The notes under the pieces were generated by a model. That model did not search any database. It saw only the letters and a program-made list of their open reading frames with translations, and was not told the DNA's origin. The translations under genes were made by a program, and so were the position numbers. From assembly GCF_014636315.1 (NCBI RefSeq), contig NZ_BMED01000001.1:316-64315 (forward strand): a stretch of 64,000 nucleotides of DNA. The letters run 5' to 3'. Shown here piece by piece: positions 51,182 to 60,558 of this stretch. Source of the stretch: Parundibacterium terreum (lineage in GTDB: Bacteria; Pseudomonadota; Gammaproteobacteria; Burkholderiales; Burkholderiaceae_D). Positions within the stretch are counted from its first letter, which is position 1. The number at the start of each line of letters is the position of its first letter.

Positions 51182-52048
51182 TCAAGATGTTTGTATCGAC
51201 ATTTGCTGTAGCAATTCCGGCAGTGCGATTTCAGATGCCGCTTCCAGCTTTAAGGACAGGAGATCGTCTGCGCGTGTGATGCCGCGGTTAATGGCGGCAA
51301 TGGGCTTTCCGGCTTCTGCGGCCATGCGGCAGAAACGGTAGCCGGAAAATACCATCAACGAAGAGCCGATAACGAGCAGGGCGTCCGCTTCTGCCAGTGC
51401 CTGCCTTGCTGCATCAGACCAGGCGCGCGGCACATTGTCGCCAAAGAAGACCACGTCCGGTTGCAGCATGCCGCCGCAGTGCCTGCATGCCGGTATATGA
51501 AAGTCTTCCAGTGCATCCGGCTCCAGTTGGGCATCGCCGTCCGGCAGGGCTTTTGCCGTGGTTTGAGCCAGTGCAGGGTTGGCCTGCTCCAGCAGAACCT
51601 GGATGCCGGCACGTGAAAATTCTGTTCTGCAATTCAGACAAACCACCCTGTGGATATTGCCGTGCAGCTCGATCAGCTTGCTGCTGCCGGCCTGCTGGTG
51701 CAGGCCATCCACGTTTTGTGTCAGCACCGCAGACAGGTAGCCGGCTTTTTCCATAGACGCGATCGCGTGGTGGCCGGCATTCGGCAGCGTTCTAGCCATG
51801 GCAGGCCAGCCCACCATGCTACGCGCCCAGTAACGTTTACGTACCGGCTCTTTGCTACGGAAATCCGGCCCCTGTATGGGGGCGTTCCCGCGCCGCACGC
51901 CATCCTTGTCGCGGTAATCTGGAATGCCCGATGCAGTGCTGATACCCGCACCGGTCAGTGCCAGCACTTTGGGATGACGATGCAGGAAAGCGACCAGATC
52001 TTCCACGCTGGCGCCGGCATGGAGATCATCATTTATGCTGTTATTCAT
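51182..52048 (-). CDS. Sir2-family NAD-dependent protein deacylase
   Basis: 288 residues. NAD-binding GAGISTASGIPDYRD, catalytic QNVDGLHQQAG and ELHGNIHRVVCLNC with the general-base His, zinc Cys pairs CLNC and CRHC, then PDVVFFGDNVP and IGSSLMVFSGYRF. It removes acyl groups from lysines using NAD. The insert between the Cys pairs (~45 residues) is long for CobB and more like class II bacterial sirtuins (SIRT4-like), which may also act as lipoamidases or ADP-ribosyltransferases. Confidence 0.93.
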   Translation of the reverse strand: MNNSINDDLHAGASVEDLVAFLHRHPKVLALTGAGISTASGIPDYRDKDGVRRGNAPIQGPDFRSKEPVRKRYWARSMVGWPAMARTLPNAGHHAIASMEKAGYLSAVLTQNVDGLHQQAGSSKLIELHGNIHRVVCLNCRTEFSRAGIQVLLEQANPALAQTTAKALPDGDAQLEPDALEDFHIPACRHCGGMLQPDVVFFGDNVPRAWSDAARQALAEADALLVIGSSLMVFSGYRFCRMAAEAGKPIAAINRGITRADDLLSLKLEAASEIALPELLQQMSIQTS

Positions 52049-52158
52049 GAGTTATGGCGAGCAGGCATGCCTGAGTCTTTTGTCATTGTATTGAGCACAT
52101 TGTGCATGACAAAATGCGAGTCTGCTGGGCTCATCAATAGAGGAGGGCTTGCGTATGC

Positions 52159-52860
52159 CTATTTTTGCATGCCTGTTAAAAACAGCGATATGCCCTGTTC
52201 TACGCGCTGCCGGGATTCTTCGTCTGTCAGGCCGCGGGTGCTGCCGCTGATCAGGCGTACCCAGTAGTCGCCGCTAATGCTATTGAGGAAGTGGGAGATG
52301 ATTACCTCAAGATGCGCATCGTCGCGGAACTTGGCGCGTATGTCTGGGCGGGCGAAATAGCGACCCAGGGCTGCCCTGGTCAGCGCCGGGCCTGCTTCAA
52401 AAAATATCCTGCCCAGATCAGGGTTGCGTCCTGATTCTGCGATGACGATACGCTGTATCATCGCCGAGCGCTCGCTCATTGCAGTATTCACAAAGCGTTT
52501 ACCAAAATCCATCAGCACATCGTGCATGGGGCGCATATCGAATTCCATCTGGTCTACTTCGCCAAACAGGCGATCACGTTCGGCGCAGATGGCGGCCTGG
52601 AACAGGCCTACCTTGCCGCCAAACTTCACATAGATGGTGCGCACAGCCACATGCGCCGTTTTTGCGATCGCTTCCAGGCTGACGTCGCCATATCCCTTTT
52701 TCAGGAATAGCTTGACCGCGGCGTCCAGCAATTCCTGTGCGCGTTCTTCTACGTCATCCTGGCGAGGGCGGCCTGCGCTGCGGGGTTTGGCTTTCGAAAC
52801 TTTCTTGGTAGTAGTTGCTGGTTTTTCAACTTCTTCATTTTTTATTGTTACATCACTCAT
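52159..52860 (-). CDS. TetR-family repressor of the EmrAB-type pump
   Basis: 233 residues from the ATG at 52860 with GGAG upstream. A basic leader (TTTKKVSKAKPRSAGRPRQDD) precedes the helix-turn-helix AVKLFLKKGYGDVSLEAIAKTAHVAVRTIYVKFGGK. The C-terminal domain matches the TetR_C family of AefR/MtrR-like regulators. It is divergent from the efflux operon, and two palindromes lie between (52914 and 52959). It most likely represses the pump until a drug or metabolite binds. Confidence 0.92.
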   Translation of the reverse strand: MSDVTIKNEEVEKPATTTKKVSKAKPRSAGRPRQDDVEERAQELLDAAVKLFLKKGYGDVSLEAIAKTAHVAVRTIYVKFGGKVGLFQAAICAERDRLFGEVDQMEFDMRPMHDVLMDFGKRFVNTAMSERSAMIQRIVIAESGRNPDLGRIFFEAGPALTRAALGRYFARPDIRAKFRDDAHLEVIISHFLNSISGDYWVRLISGSTRGLTDEESRQRVEQGISLFLTGMQK

Positions 52861-52913
52861 GGCTTGAAGCTCCGGCTTGAATAGCATTTTCATAGTATAG
52901 CGCAAAATAATGA

Positions 52914-52930
52914 AATGAAATCGTTTCATT
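52914..52930. promoter_or_regulatory. TetR operator candidate 1
   Basis: AATGAAA-TCG-TTTCATT is a perfect 17-base inverted repeat, 54 bases above the TetR start. TCGTTTCATT recurs at 52971-52980. Confidence 0.65.
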
Positions 52931-52958
52931 CCTTGACTTTAGGGTTCGCCTCATTAAT

Positions 52959-52980
52959 AATGAACATCATTCGTTTCATT
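52959..52980. promoter_or_regulatory. TetR operator candidate 2
   Basis: AATGAA at 52959-52964 pairs with TTCATT at 52975-52980 around a ten-base spacer. It carries the same TCGTTTCATT arm as operator 1, 50 bases away, and lies 38 bases above the emrA start. Confidence 0.55.
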
Positions 52981-53017
52981 AAATTGCGATTAGTCCAGAT
53001 TATCCAAGGAGTGCCTG

Positions 53018-54232
53018 ATGTCAAATTCACAAAATTCTCAAGAGCCACAAACAGCGCAAGCACATGCTGCACTGGCACCGGTTAGCCCCATTGCGGCGCA
53101 AGTTGCGCCTCCGGCAGTTAAGCCGGCCAAACCGGCCTCTAATCGCCGCGTGCTGATCATTGCTGCGACCATCGTTTTGCTGGCATTGGGCGCGGGTGGC
53201 CGTATCTGGTGGCGCAGCATGCATCTGGTAGAAACGGACAATGCCTACCTGACCGGCCATGTGCATCCGGTATCGGCAAGGGTGGCCGGCGTGGTGACAA
53301 AGGTGCTGGTGGACGATAACCAGTTGGTGAAAGCAGGGCAGGTGATTGCCGAGCTGGATCCTACCGACCAGCGTCTGCGCATAGAGCAGATACAGGCGCA
53401 AATCGCGTCGACCCAGCAACAGGTATTGCAGGCGGATGCACAATTCGCACAGGCCCAGGCACAAACAGGTGCAGCGACAGCCCAACTGGCCCAGTCTGAC
53501 GCGCAAGCCTTGCGTGCAAAACAGGATGCCGAACGTTATTCCCAGTTGTATAACGCGCAGATGAAAGCCGTATCCAAGGCGGAACTGGATGCTACCAATG
53601 CCGGTCTGTCCGGTGCGCTGGCTGATGTGGCTGCCAAGCATAGCTCGGTTGCCGCAGCAAAGGCCCAGGCTGCAGCGTCCAACACTGCGCGTGACGTAGC
53701 GCGCGCCCAGGTGAAGGTATTAGAAACCCAACTGAAAGATGCGCAGCAACAATTGGCGTATAACCAGATCCTGGCTCCCGTGGCGGGTCGGATCGGCAAG
53801 CGTTCGCTGGAAGTCGGTGCGCGGATACAGGCCGGCCAGCAATTGCTGGCAATCGTGGAAGAAAAAGTCTGGGTGACTGCCAACTTCAAGGAAACACAAC
53901 TGCACGGCTTGCATGCGGGCCAGGTCGCCGACATCAGCGTTGATGCAATTCCCGGCCAGGTATTGCATGGACAGATAGACAGCATCGCTCCTGCCTCCGG
54001 CGCGCAGTTTGCGTTGCTGCCGGCAGACAATGCAACCGGCAACTTTACCAAGATCGTGCAAAGGGTACCGGTCAAGATTCTGCTGTCACAGGAAGACATC
54101 AACGCGCACAGCGATCACCTGGTGCCAGGCATGTCAGTCATCGTAGAGGTTGAACTGGGGCAGGGCAAACCGGCTGCGAAGCAAGCCTCTGCTGCCGATG
54201 CCGGCCACACCGCGCAAGTTGCCGCACGCTAG
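53018..54232 (+). CDS. emrA: EmrA/HlyD-type periplasmic adaptor
   Basis: 404 residues. One membrane helix at ~44-62 (VLIIAATIVLLALGAGG), then HLVETDNAYLTGHVHPVSARVAGVV, a long coiled coil rich in Gln/Ala (QIQAQIASTQQQVLQADAQF) and the second lipoyl half NQILAPVAGRIGKRSLEVGARI. The adaptor connects the MFS pump to the outer-membrane channel. It is followed after nine bases by the pump gene. The start has AAGGAG. Confidence 0.94.
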   Translation: MSNSQNSQEPQTAQAHAALAPVSPIAAQVAPPAVKPAKPASNRRVLIIAATIVLLALGAGGRIWWRSMHLVETDNAYLTGHVHPVSARVAGVVTKVLVDDNQLVKAGQVIAELDPTDQRLRIEQIQAQIASTQQQVLQADAQFAQAQAQTGAATAQLAQSDAQALRAKQDAERYSQLYNAQMKAVSKAELDATNAGLSGALADVAAKHSSVAAAKAQAAASNTARDVARAQVKVLETQLKDAQQQLAYNQILAPVAGRIGKRSLEVGARIQAGQQLLAIVEEKVWVTANFKETQLHGLHAGQVADISVDAIPGQVLHGQIDSIAPASGAQFALLPADNATGNFTKIVQRVPVKILLSQEDINAHSDHLVPGMSVIVEVELGQGKPAAKQASAADAGHTAQVAAR

Positions 54233-54241
54233 GAACGAAAA

Positions 54242-55855
54242 ATGAGCGCCACATCTACTGCAGCGCTGCCGGTTCCGCCTAAAGCGGCGCCAGCCGCCTT
54301 TCCTGCGCCGCCGACTGAAATGAGCACCCGTGACTGGATTGCGATGTGCGCAGGGATGCTCGGCGCATTCATGGCGATTCTGGATATCCAGATCACCAAT
54401 TCGTCGCTGAAAGATATTCTCGGTAGCTTGTCTGCAACGCAGGAGGAAGGCTCCTGGGTTTCTACCGCTTATCTGGTAGCGGAAATTATCGTGATTCCTT
54501 TGACGGGTTTGCTGAGCCGCGGCTTTGGCCTGCGCCGCTACATGCTGGGTACTACGGCTGTTTTCCTGACTGCGTCTGCCTTGTGCGGCAATGCGTGGAG
54601 CCTGAACAGCATGATCGCCTTCCGCGTCATACAGGGTTTTAGCGGCGGTGCGCTGATCCCGATGGCGATGACGCTGGTGCTGACCCGGTTGCCGGTATCC
54701 AAGCGCACGATAGGCATGGCCTTGTTTGGCCTGACTGCCACGCTGGCGCCATCGCTGGGACCGACGGTGGGCGGTTATCTGAGCGAAATCTATGGCTGGC
54801 CCTCGATTTTCTACGTCAATATGGCTCCCGGTTTGCTGATGTTGTCCGGTATTGCTTACGGCCTGCGTGATGAAGGCGGGCAGTTGAAGCTGTTCCGTGA
54901 AGCCGACTGGACCGGCATTTTTTGCATGGCAATAGGTCTGGGCGGATTGACGGTGATGCTGGAGGAAGGCAACTCCAAAGACTGGTTTGACTCCAGCTAT
55001 ATCCTGGTGTGCGCCGCTCTTGCGATTGCGGGCCTGCTCGGCTGGGTATTGTCGGCGTTGCTGCGTCCTAGCACCTTCGTCAATCTGCGCCTGTTTGCCA
55101 CACGCAATTTCCGCATCTCTACTGTAATGGCGCTGGTGACGGGCATGGGTTTGTATGGCTCTACATTTGTGCTGCCTATCTATCTGGCGCAGATCGCCGG
55201 TTATAGCCCTATGCAAATTGGCGAGGTCATCATGCTGATGGGGCTGCCGCAATTGCTGGTGACGCCGATAGTCGCCAGGCTAAGCACCAGGCTGGATAAC
55301 CGCATCATGGCTTCTTTTGGCCTGACGATGTTCGGCATCTCTTGCCTGATCAACGCCTATATGGATGCCAATGTCGGCTATACGCAATTGATATTGCCGC
55401 AGGTTGTACGCGCGATAGGCCAGCCCTTCCTGATGCTGACTTTGCAGACCTTCGTCATGCAGGGCGTGGCACCGCGCGATGTCGGCTCAGCGTCCAGCCT
55501 GTTCAACATGACCCGTAACCTGGGCGGCTCGATAGGGATTGCGATGCTGGCCACAATGCTGACGCAACGCACGCAGTTCCACTGGTCACGCATAGGGGAA
55601 GCTGCTTCTTCCTATGCGCTTGCCACTCAGGAAAGGCTGGACCAATTGACGCAGAGTTTTGTCTCCAGCGGCATCGAGCCTTCCATGGCAGCCCAGCAGG
55701 CTACGCAAATGATCAACAATCTGATTACCCGCGAGGCATCGGTAATGGCCTTCAACGACTGTTTCTGGATCATGGGTGTAGTGCTGATTGGCTGTGTGCC
55801 GCTGGTCTGGATGTTTGACCGCGTAACGGCTGTTGGCGGAGGAGGGGGGCATTGA
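54242..55855 (+). CDS. emrB: DHA2-family MFS efflux pump (EmrB/QacA)
   Basis: 537 residues with 14 membrane helices. Motif D1 in FMAILDIQITNSSLKDI, motif C in TLAPSLGPTVGGYLSE and QGFSGGALIPMAMTLV identify the DHA2 family of proton-driven drug exporters. It lies in a tripartite set with EmrA-type and NodT-type proteins. The stop overlaps the open frame of the next gene. Confidence 0.95.
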   Translation: MSATSTAALPVPPKAAPAAFPAPPTEMSTRDWIAMCAGMLGAFMAILDIQITNSSLKDILGSLSATQEEGSWVSTAYLVAEIIVIPLTGLLSRGFGLRRYMLGTTAVFLTASALCGNAWSLNSMIAFRVIQGFSGGALIPMAMTLVLTRLPVSKRTIGMALFGLTATLAPSLGPTVGGYLSEIYGWPSIFYVNMAPGLLMLSGIAYGLRDEGGQLKLFREADWTGIFCMAIGLGGLTVMLEEGNSKDWFDSSYILVCAALAIAGLLGWVLSALLRPSTFVNLRLFATRNFRISTVMALVTGMGLYGSTFVLPIYLAQIAGYSPMQIGEVIMLMGLPQLLVTPIVARLSTRLDNRIMASFGLTMFGISCLINAYMDANVGYTQLILPQVVRAIGQPFLMLTLQTFVMQGVAPRDVGSASSLFNMTRNLGGSIGIAMLATMLTQRTQFHWSRIGEAASSYALATQERLDQLTQSFVSSGIEPSMAAQQATQMINNLITREASVMAFNDCFWIMGVVLIGCVPLVWMFDRVTAVGGGGGH

Positions 55856-55926
55856 TGAATGACTTGCTGACGATAGTCGTGGCAATGAAACCCTTCCTGA
55901 ATCAAATTTATACCGAGGTTATTACT

Positions 55927-57369
55927 ATGTTTAAACGTTTTGCAATGACAGGCATGATGGTTGCCGTGATGGCCGTTACTGCCGGCTGCGCCGCTGTGGG
56001 CCCGGATTTTCATGAGCCGGCGGCGCAAATGCCCGCTGCTTTCCGCCACTCAGGATCTGTTGCCGGATCGCTCGCTACGGATGCCGCACATCTGCCGCAA
56101 CACTGGTGGGAAATTTTCCGTGACCCCAGCCTCAATCGCCTGGAAGAAACTGCGCTGAGCGACAACTATAATGTGAAGGCAGCAGCAGCCCGCCTGTTGC
56201 AGGCCGAGGCGCAACTGGGTAGCGCCCGCGCCAATCGCGCCCCGCAACTTACAGCCAATGCCGGTGTTTCCAATTCACGTACGTCGGCCAATACCTCTCA
56301 GGCATTGATGATGGGTGGCCGCGCGATTAGCGGCAACCAGTACCAGACGGGCCTTGGTTTGTCCTATGAACTGGATTTGTGGGGCAAACTACACCGTGCG
56401 GTAGAAGCCGCCGATGCGCAAGCGCTGGCCGCCAGCTATGACCGCGACGGTGTATTGCTGCTGCTGAGTTCGCAGGTAGCAACGACCTATTGGCAATGGC
56501 GCGGCCTGCAGGCGGAACAGCGCATCCTGCAAGACGCACTAGCCAGCCGTAAAGAAACCCAGCAACTGGTGCAAGCCCGCTTCGATAACGGCTTTACCAA
56601 TGAACTGGATGTCGCGCGCGCGCAAGTGGAGACCGCCAATGCGGAAGCAGACCTGCACGAGGCACAGCGCCAGTCCAATTTGCTGGAGCATGCGCTTGCA
56701 GTGCTGATTGGTGCTTCTCCCTCCGAAGGCCTGAAGCTGACTGCTGACGTTGCTCTTCCCGAGGCTCCACGGGTGCAGGCGGGTTTGCCTGCCAGCCTGC
56801 TGGCGCAGCGTCCAGACCTGCAGCAGAGCGTCGCCTTGCTGCGTTCTTCCAATGCACAGATAGGTGTGGCAGAGGCTGCGTTTTACCCATCGCTGCAATT
56901 GACCGGTAATTTCGGGTTTGCGTCCGAGAGCCTGAGCAAGCTGATGGAATCCGGCTCGCGCCAGTTCAGTGTCGGCCCTCTGGCTTTATCGCTGCCTGTC
57001 TTTGATGGCGGCCGCAACCAGTCCAACCTGGATCTGGCGCGTGCCCGCTATGACGAGGCACTTGCCAACCATGAAGGCAAGCTGCTGACTGCCTTGCGTG
57101 AAGTGGAAGATGCGTTATCCGATACTGAACAAAGGCAGCAACAGGCGCAGGCGCAACAGCAGGCACAGACTGCGGCTGGCCGCGCCTACACAGTGGCACG
57201 TTTCCGCTATGAACGCGGCCTGTCCAATTTCCTGGAAGTGACGGACGCGCAAAGGAGCTCCCTGGCGGCTGATCGCGCTACTGTTCAGATCCAGACGCAA
57301 CGCCTGTTGGCGGCTGCAGCGGTGGCGCGCGCTTTGGGTGGAGGCTGGCAGCCGGACGCGCGGTCTTAA
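55927..57369 (+). CDS. Outer-membrane efflux lipoprotein, NodT family
   Basis: 480 residues from the ATG at 55927 with GAGG eight bases upstream; earlier in-frame ATGs lack a signal peptide at the right place. The lipobox is AVTAGC. TolC-like repeats: LEETALSDNYNVKAAAARLLQAEAQL, LSYELDLWGKLHRAVEAAD, RPDLQQSVALLRSSNAQIGVAEAAFYPSL and RYERGLSNFLEVTDAQRSSL. It completes the Emr-type tripartite exporter. Confidence 0.93.
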   Translation: MFKRFAMTGMMVAVMAVTAGCAAVGPDFHEPAAQMPAAFRHSGSVAGSLATDAAHLPQHWWEIFRDPSLNRLEETALSDNYNVKAAAARLLQAEAQLGSARANRAPQLTANAGVSNSRTSANTSQALMMGGRAISGNQYQTGLGLSYELDLWGKLHRAVEAADAQALAASYDRDGVLLLLSSQVATTYWQWRGLQAEQRILQDALASRKETQQLVQARFDNGFTNELDVARAQVETANAEADLHEAQRQSNLLEHALAVLIGASPSEGLKLTADVALPEAPRVQAGLPASLLAQRPDLQQSVALLRSSNAQIGVAEAAFYPSLQLTGNFGFASESLSKLMESGSRQFSVGPLALSLPVFDGGRNQSNLDLARARYDEALANHEGKLLTALREVEDALSDTEQRQQQAQAQQQAQTAAGRAYTVARFRYERGLSNFLEVTDAQRSSLAADRATVQIQTQRLLAAAAVARALGGGWQPDARS

Positions 57370-57421
57370 GCTGGCATTATTCGGTGAGTTGGCGGTGCCG
57401 CCGAACCAGCGGCTCGCCAGA

Positions 57422-58348
57422 TCACTTGTGTTTATTTCTGGATGATTGCGCATCAAGCAAGGCAATACTCAAGGCGTCCGTGAACGCCTTGATCTTTGAC
57501 GATCCACGGCGATTAAGCTGGTAAACCGCATAAATTCCAATATCCATTGCGCCCGGATTGACCTGGTACTTTTCCATCAGGCGTATCAGATTCCCGGCCT
57601 GTATATCGGCATGTACCAGCCAGTCAGGCAGCAACGCAATGCCCATGCTTCGCAGCGCCGCCTGCCGCAGGGTTTCCGAGTTGTTGACACTCAAATTGCC
57701 GCTTACCTGTACCTCTTCCATCCTGGCCCCCGATTGCAAATGCCAGATCTGCCTGCCCGCTGCATAGGCAAACTGCAGGCAATTGTGTTTCATCAGATCC
57801 TCCGGCAGCACCGGACGGCCGTGCTGCGCCAGATAAGTGGGACTGGCGCAAATATAGCGCTCGTGCATGGACAGCTTGCGAGCAATCAAGTTGGCTTGCT
57901 GTTCCATTGCGCCTATGCGTATCGCGACATCTATCGACTCGTCTACCAGATTCACCGTTGCATCGCTCAGTCGCATATCAAATTCGAGCCTGGGATAAAG
58001 GCGCGTCAGCTCCGGCAGTAGCGGAGCGATGTGCAAATTGGTAAAGGTGACCGGGGCCGAGATGCGCAATAGCCCAGCCGGCTCGCTGGATCTTGCCGCC
58101 GCGGTGTTATCTGCCTCTTCCAGATCCGACAGGATTTTTACGGCCTTTTCATAATAGGCACGTCCTGCCTCGGTCAGTGTCACCTTGCGCGTGGAACGAT
58201 TCAGTAAAGGCGCGCCTATCTTTTCTTCAAGTGCGTCTATCAAGCGGGCTACGGAGGAGGTTGCAAGGCCTAGCTCTCTTGCCGCCGCCGAGAATCCACC
58301 GGTGTGGGCTACCAGGATGAAGGTATTGAGGGCAGCGAATCTGTCCAT
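57422..58348 (-). CDS. LysR-family regulator
   Basis: 308 residues. The N-terminal helix-turn-helix is FSAAARELGLATSSVARLIDALEEKIGAPLLNRSTRKV. The effector domain carries PVTFTNLHIAPLLPELTRLYP and DVAIRIGAMEQQ, typical of the group next to oxidoreductases. It is divergent from the TauD-family dioxygenase gene, with a TTTGC-N7-GCAAA box between them. Confidence 0.93.
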   Translation of the reverse strand: MDRFAALNTFILVAHTGGFSAAARELGLATSSVARLIDALEEKIGAPLLNRSTRKVTLTEAGRAYYEKAVKILSDLEEADNTAAARSSEPAGLLRISAPVTFTNLHIAPLLPELTRLYPRLEFDMRLSDATVNLVDESIDVAIRIGAMEQQANLIARKLSMHERYICASPTYLAQHGRPVLPEDLMKHNCLQFAYAAGRQIWHLQSGARMEEVQVSGNLSVNNSETLRQAALRSMGIALLPDWLVHADIQAGNLIRLMEKYQVNPGAMDIGIYAVYQLNRRGSSKIKAFTDALSIALLDAQSSRNKHK

Positions 58349-58355
58349 GTTGGCT

Positions 58356-58372
58356 TTTGCGTTGAATGCAAA
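58356..58372. promoter_or_regulatory. LysR-type operator (T-N11-A box)
   Basis: TTTGC-GTTGAAT-GCAAA is a perfect inverted repeat containing the T-N11-A pattern of LysR regulators, eight bases above the LysR start and 138 above the dioxygenase gene. It probably serves autoregulation and activation of the divergent gene. Confidence 0.65.
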
Positions 58373-58510
58373 GGTGTTGACGATTTTTCCTATATTAACA
58401 GCAATATGGACAAAGCCTATAGTTGCTCTATCCCCGGCCTGTTGAGTTTTTGTGAAGCCGGGAGAAGTCTGCCTTTCTATGGCGAAACAATTCAGATCCT
58501 GGAGCGAAAT

Positions 58511-59299
58511 ATGAAAATTCTGGCTATGCCTATCGGTTTTGGTGCCTTTGTGGAAGAGATCAATCTACGCCAGATTGGCGAGAGTGATACCGGCAAGTTG
58601 CGTGAGGCCTTGTTGGAGTATGGGCTTCTGGTGGTGCGTGACCAAGGCCTGGCGCCTGATGAGCAGGTTGCTGCATCGCGCATTTTCGGCAGCCTCGAAA
58701 CATTCCCCAATACCGGTAACCAGGTTGCCGGTGTGCCGCAAATTTTCCGCGTTGCCAGCCGCCCGGCAGACGGCCATGTAGAAGTAGGGCGTTACTGGCA
58801 CTCCGACGGCTCTTTCCGTGAAGTCGCCACGCCGATCACGCTATGGCAGACAGTAGAGGAAGCAAGGGAGGGCGGCCAGACTTTGTTTACTGATTTGCAG
58901 CTTGCTTACCGTGAGCTGTCACTAGAGATGAAACGCAAAGTTGAAAAGCTGATTACCGTACACAGGAACGGCATCTTGCATCCGCTGGTGATGCTGCATC
59001 CCAAAACCGGACGCCCCGGCCTCTATCTGAATATGGGATTGACGCATCATATCCAGGGCCTGAGAGAGGGGGAGTCTGAGGAACTGATGGCTGAACTGGA
59101 CCAGCATTTTTCTCGCCCCGGTGCGACCTATATCCATGCCTGGCAAAAAGGTGATTTTGTTATTGCCGACAATCTCAGGGTGGCGCACAAGGCAACTTCT
59201 GTCAGCGCCGACCAAAGACGGATACTCAATAGAACCACGGTAAGCGGTAATGACGTCTTTTGGAACAAGGTAGATGGGCGAGAAAAATTGGTAGCTTGA
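58511..59299 (+). CDS. TauD/TfdA-family 2-oxoglutarate dioxygenase
   Basis: 262 residues from the ATG at 58511 with GGAGCG upstream. The Fe(II) triad is visible as HxD in YWHSDGSFREVATPITLWQ and the distal His in NLRVAHKATSV. The 2-oxoglutarate Arg is probably in QRRILNRTTV. The family hydroxylates taurine, sulfonates, phenoxyacetates and other small acids. The LysR neighbour fits substrate-induced expression. The substrate is not readable; its distance from the 9-16.7 kb sulfur cluster gives no strong hint of sulfonates. Confidence 0.9.
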   Translation: MKILAMPIGFGAFVEEINLRQIGESDTGKLREALLEYGLLVVRDQGLAPDEQVAASRIFGSLETFPNTGNQVAGVPQIFRVASRPADGHVEVGRYWHSDGSFREVATPITLWQTVEEAREGGQTLFTDLQLAYRELSLEMKRKVEKLITVHRNGILHPLVMLHPKTGRPGLYLNMGLTHHIQGLREGESEELMAELDQHFSRPGATYIHAWQKGDFVIADNLRVAHKATSVSADQRRILNRTTVSGNDVFWNKVDGREKLVA

Positions 59300-59463
59300 A
59301 TACTAACTAATTTTACTTTTGCATCAGCAGTATTGCTGCGCATGGCGGGCTCCCAAGTACTCATTACAGCTATGACAGCTTGTAGAAAATGGTGCTGTCG
59401 TCTTGCTGTGCGGGCTGTTATATCTGCCAGTTTTTCTTGTTGTTAGATATATGGAGGTCTTTA

Positions 59464-59550
59464 ATGTCTAAAAGACATCTGGGTTGTGAACTTAAGTTAA
59501 ATCAAATTTTTCACCGGTTTTTTTATTTATTGTGTGAAACAATGCTTTAA
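59464..59550 (+). CDS. Possible 28-residue peptide in the gap before the deacetylase
   Basis: ATG preceded by GGAGG six bases upstream, encoding a 28-residue basic and aromatic peptide (MSKRHLGCELKLN...) and ending TAA. The good ribosome site is the only support; codon use tells nothing at this length. The rest of the 338-base gap 59300-59637 is AT-rich and shows no gene. It may be a leader peptide or chance. Confidence 0.25.
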   Translation: MSKRHLGCELKLNQIFHRFFYLLCETML

Positions 59551-59637
59551 AGCACTAGTGACGAAATGTTTTTTGTGCGGTGCTTACAGGTTTACGAGTT
59601 TTCAACACATAATTAATCAACGCGGCGGGCTTGAGAC

Positions 59638-60420
59638 GTGAAACGAAATCCAATATGGCTTTTACTGTTTAGTGTTGCCGCACTAGCGATTAATCCAGAG
59701 TTAGGCTTTTCTGAAGTAAGTGCAGCGTCTTACTCAGAAAAATACTTTATCGACTCGAAATCTCAGCAAATCTCCCAACCTAAGCATGGCCTGGATAAAT
59801 TTTTGCCGCAATTATCGTTCAAACAAAAACCTATCCTGCTTACTTTTGACGATGGCCCGGATGACCCGGAGATCGATTTGGCGATACTTGCCATCTTAAA
59901 AAAGCATTCTGCAAAAAGCATCTGGTTTGTTAACTGCAAACATCTTGATCCAGCGGCAAATTCCAATTTTCAGGCAAGCAGGGATACGCTGAAAGAAATA
60001 ACAAGTGCGGGACATCTGATTGGCAATCATGGATACCATCACCTGAATCTTAAGAATCTTGACAGAGATGATCCGCAAAAAATGCACCAGGAGATCAGTG
60101 AATGCAGTTCATATATTAAAAATTTGACCGGATCTAGGCCTGCCTATTTTAGGGCTCCATGGGGTGAGCGTTCAGAAAATGTGACGAACTTTGCGCTTGA
60201 ACAGGGAATGGCTTCCTTGTACTGGACTGTCAACTCGATGGATATGGTTCAAAGCAATAAATCGCGCGTCATCGACAGCGTCAAAGCATACGTCGACAAT
60301 TTGAAGATCGAAAGGGGAGACGTCATTCTCTTTCATGATCACACTTCGACTTTGCGTATGCTGGATAAGATGCTGACCAAACTTGATAGCGAGGGCTTCA
60401 TTTACGTAACGCCCGGCTAG
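59638..60420 (+). CDS. NodB-type polysaccharide deacetylase
   Basis: 260 residues with a GTG start and a signal peptide (IWLLLFSVAALAINPELGFS). NodB motifs: ILLTFDDGPDDP (Asp pair), IGNHGYHHLNL (metal His), PAYFRAPWGE (Arg/Pro motif) and VILFHDHTST. It should remove N- or O-acetyl groups from a polysaccharide in the periplasm or outside the cell. Lower GC than its neighbours (for example AAAAATACTTTATCG) hints at recent acquisition or different codon bias. It is monocistronic, with a hairpin after it. Confidence 0.9.
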   Translation: MKRNPIWLLLFSVAALAINPELGFSEVSAASYSEKYFIDSKSQQISQPKHGLDKFLPQLSFKQKPILLTFDDGPDDPEIDLAILAILKKHSAKSIWFVNCKHLDPAANSNFQASRDTLKEITSAGHLIGNHGYHHLNLKNLDRDDPQKMHQEISECSSYIKNLTGSRPAYFRAPWGERSENVTNFALEQGMASLYWTVNSMDMVQSNKSRVIDSVKAYVDNLKIERGDVILFHDHTSTLRMLDKMLTKLDSEGFIYVTPG

Positions 60421-60558
60421 GGAGCGAGGGTCATGGGGTTCGATACAAGGTGTCGGGGCTTGCAGCAAGGAATTTGATCTTAAGTTCGCAGTGGTGATAT
60501 ACCCATACGGATAATTGGTCACACAACTCATGGTCACTCTCCCACAAAGCATCATGCA

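Noticed and set aside
54134..55252. A 372-residue open frame on the minus strand opposite the emrB gene
   Set aside because: Basic, Gln/His/Arg-rich and without domains; it is the antisense shadow of a well-supported MFS gene.
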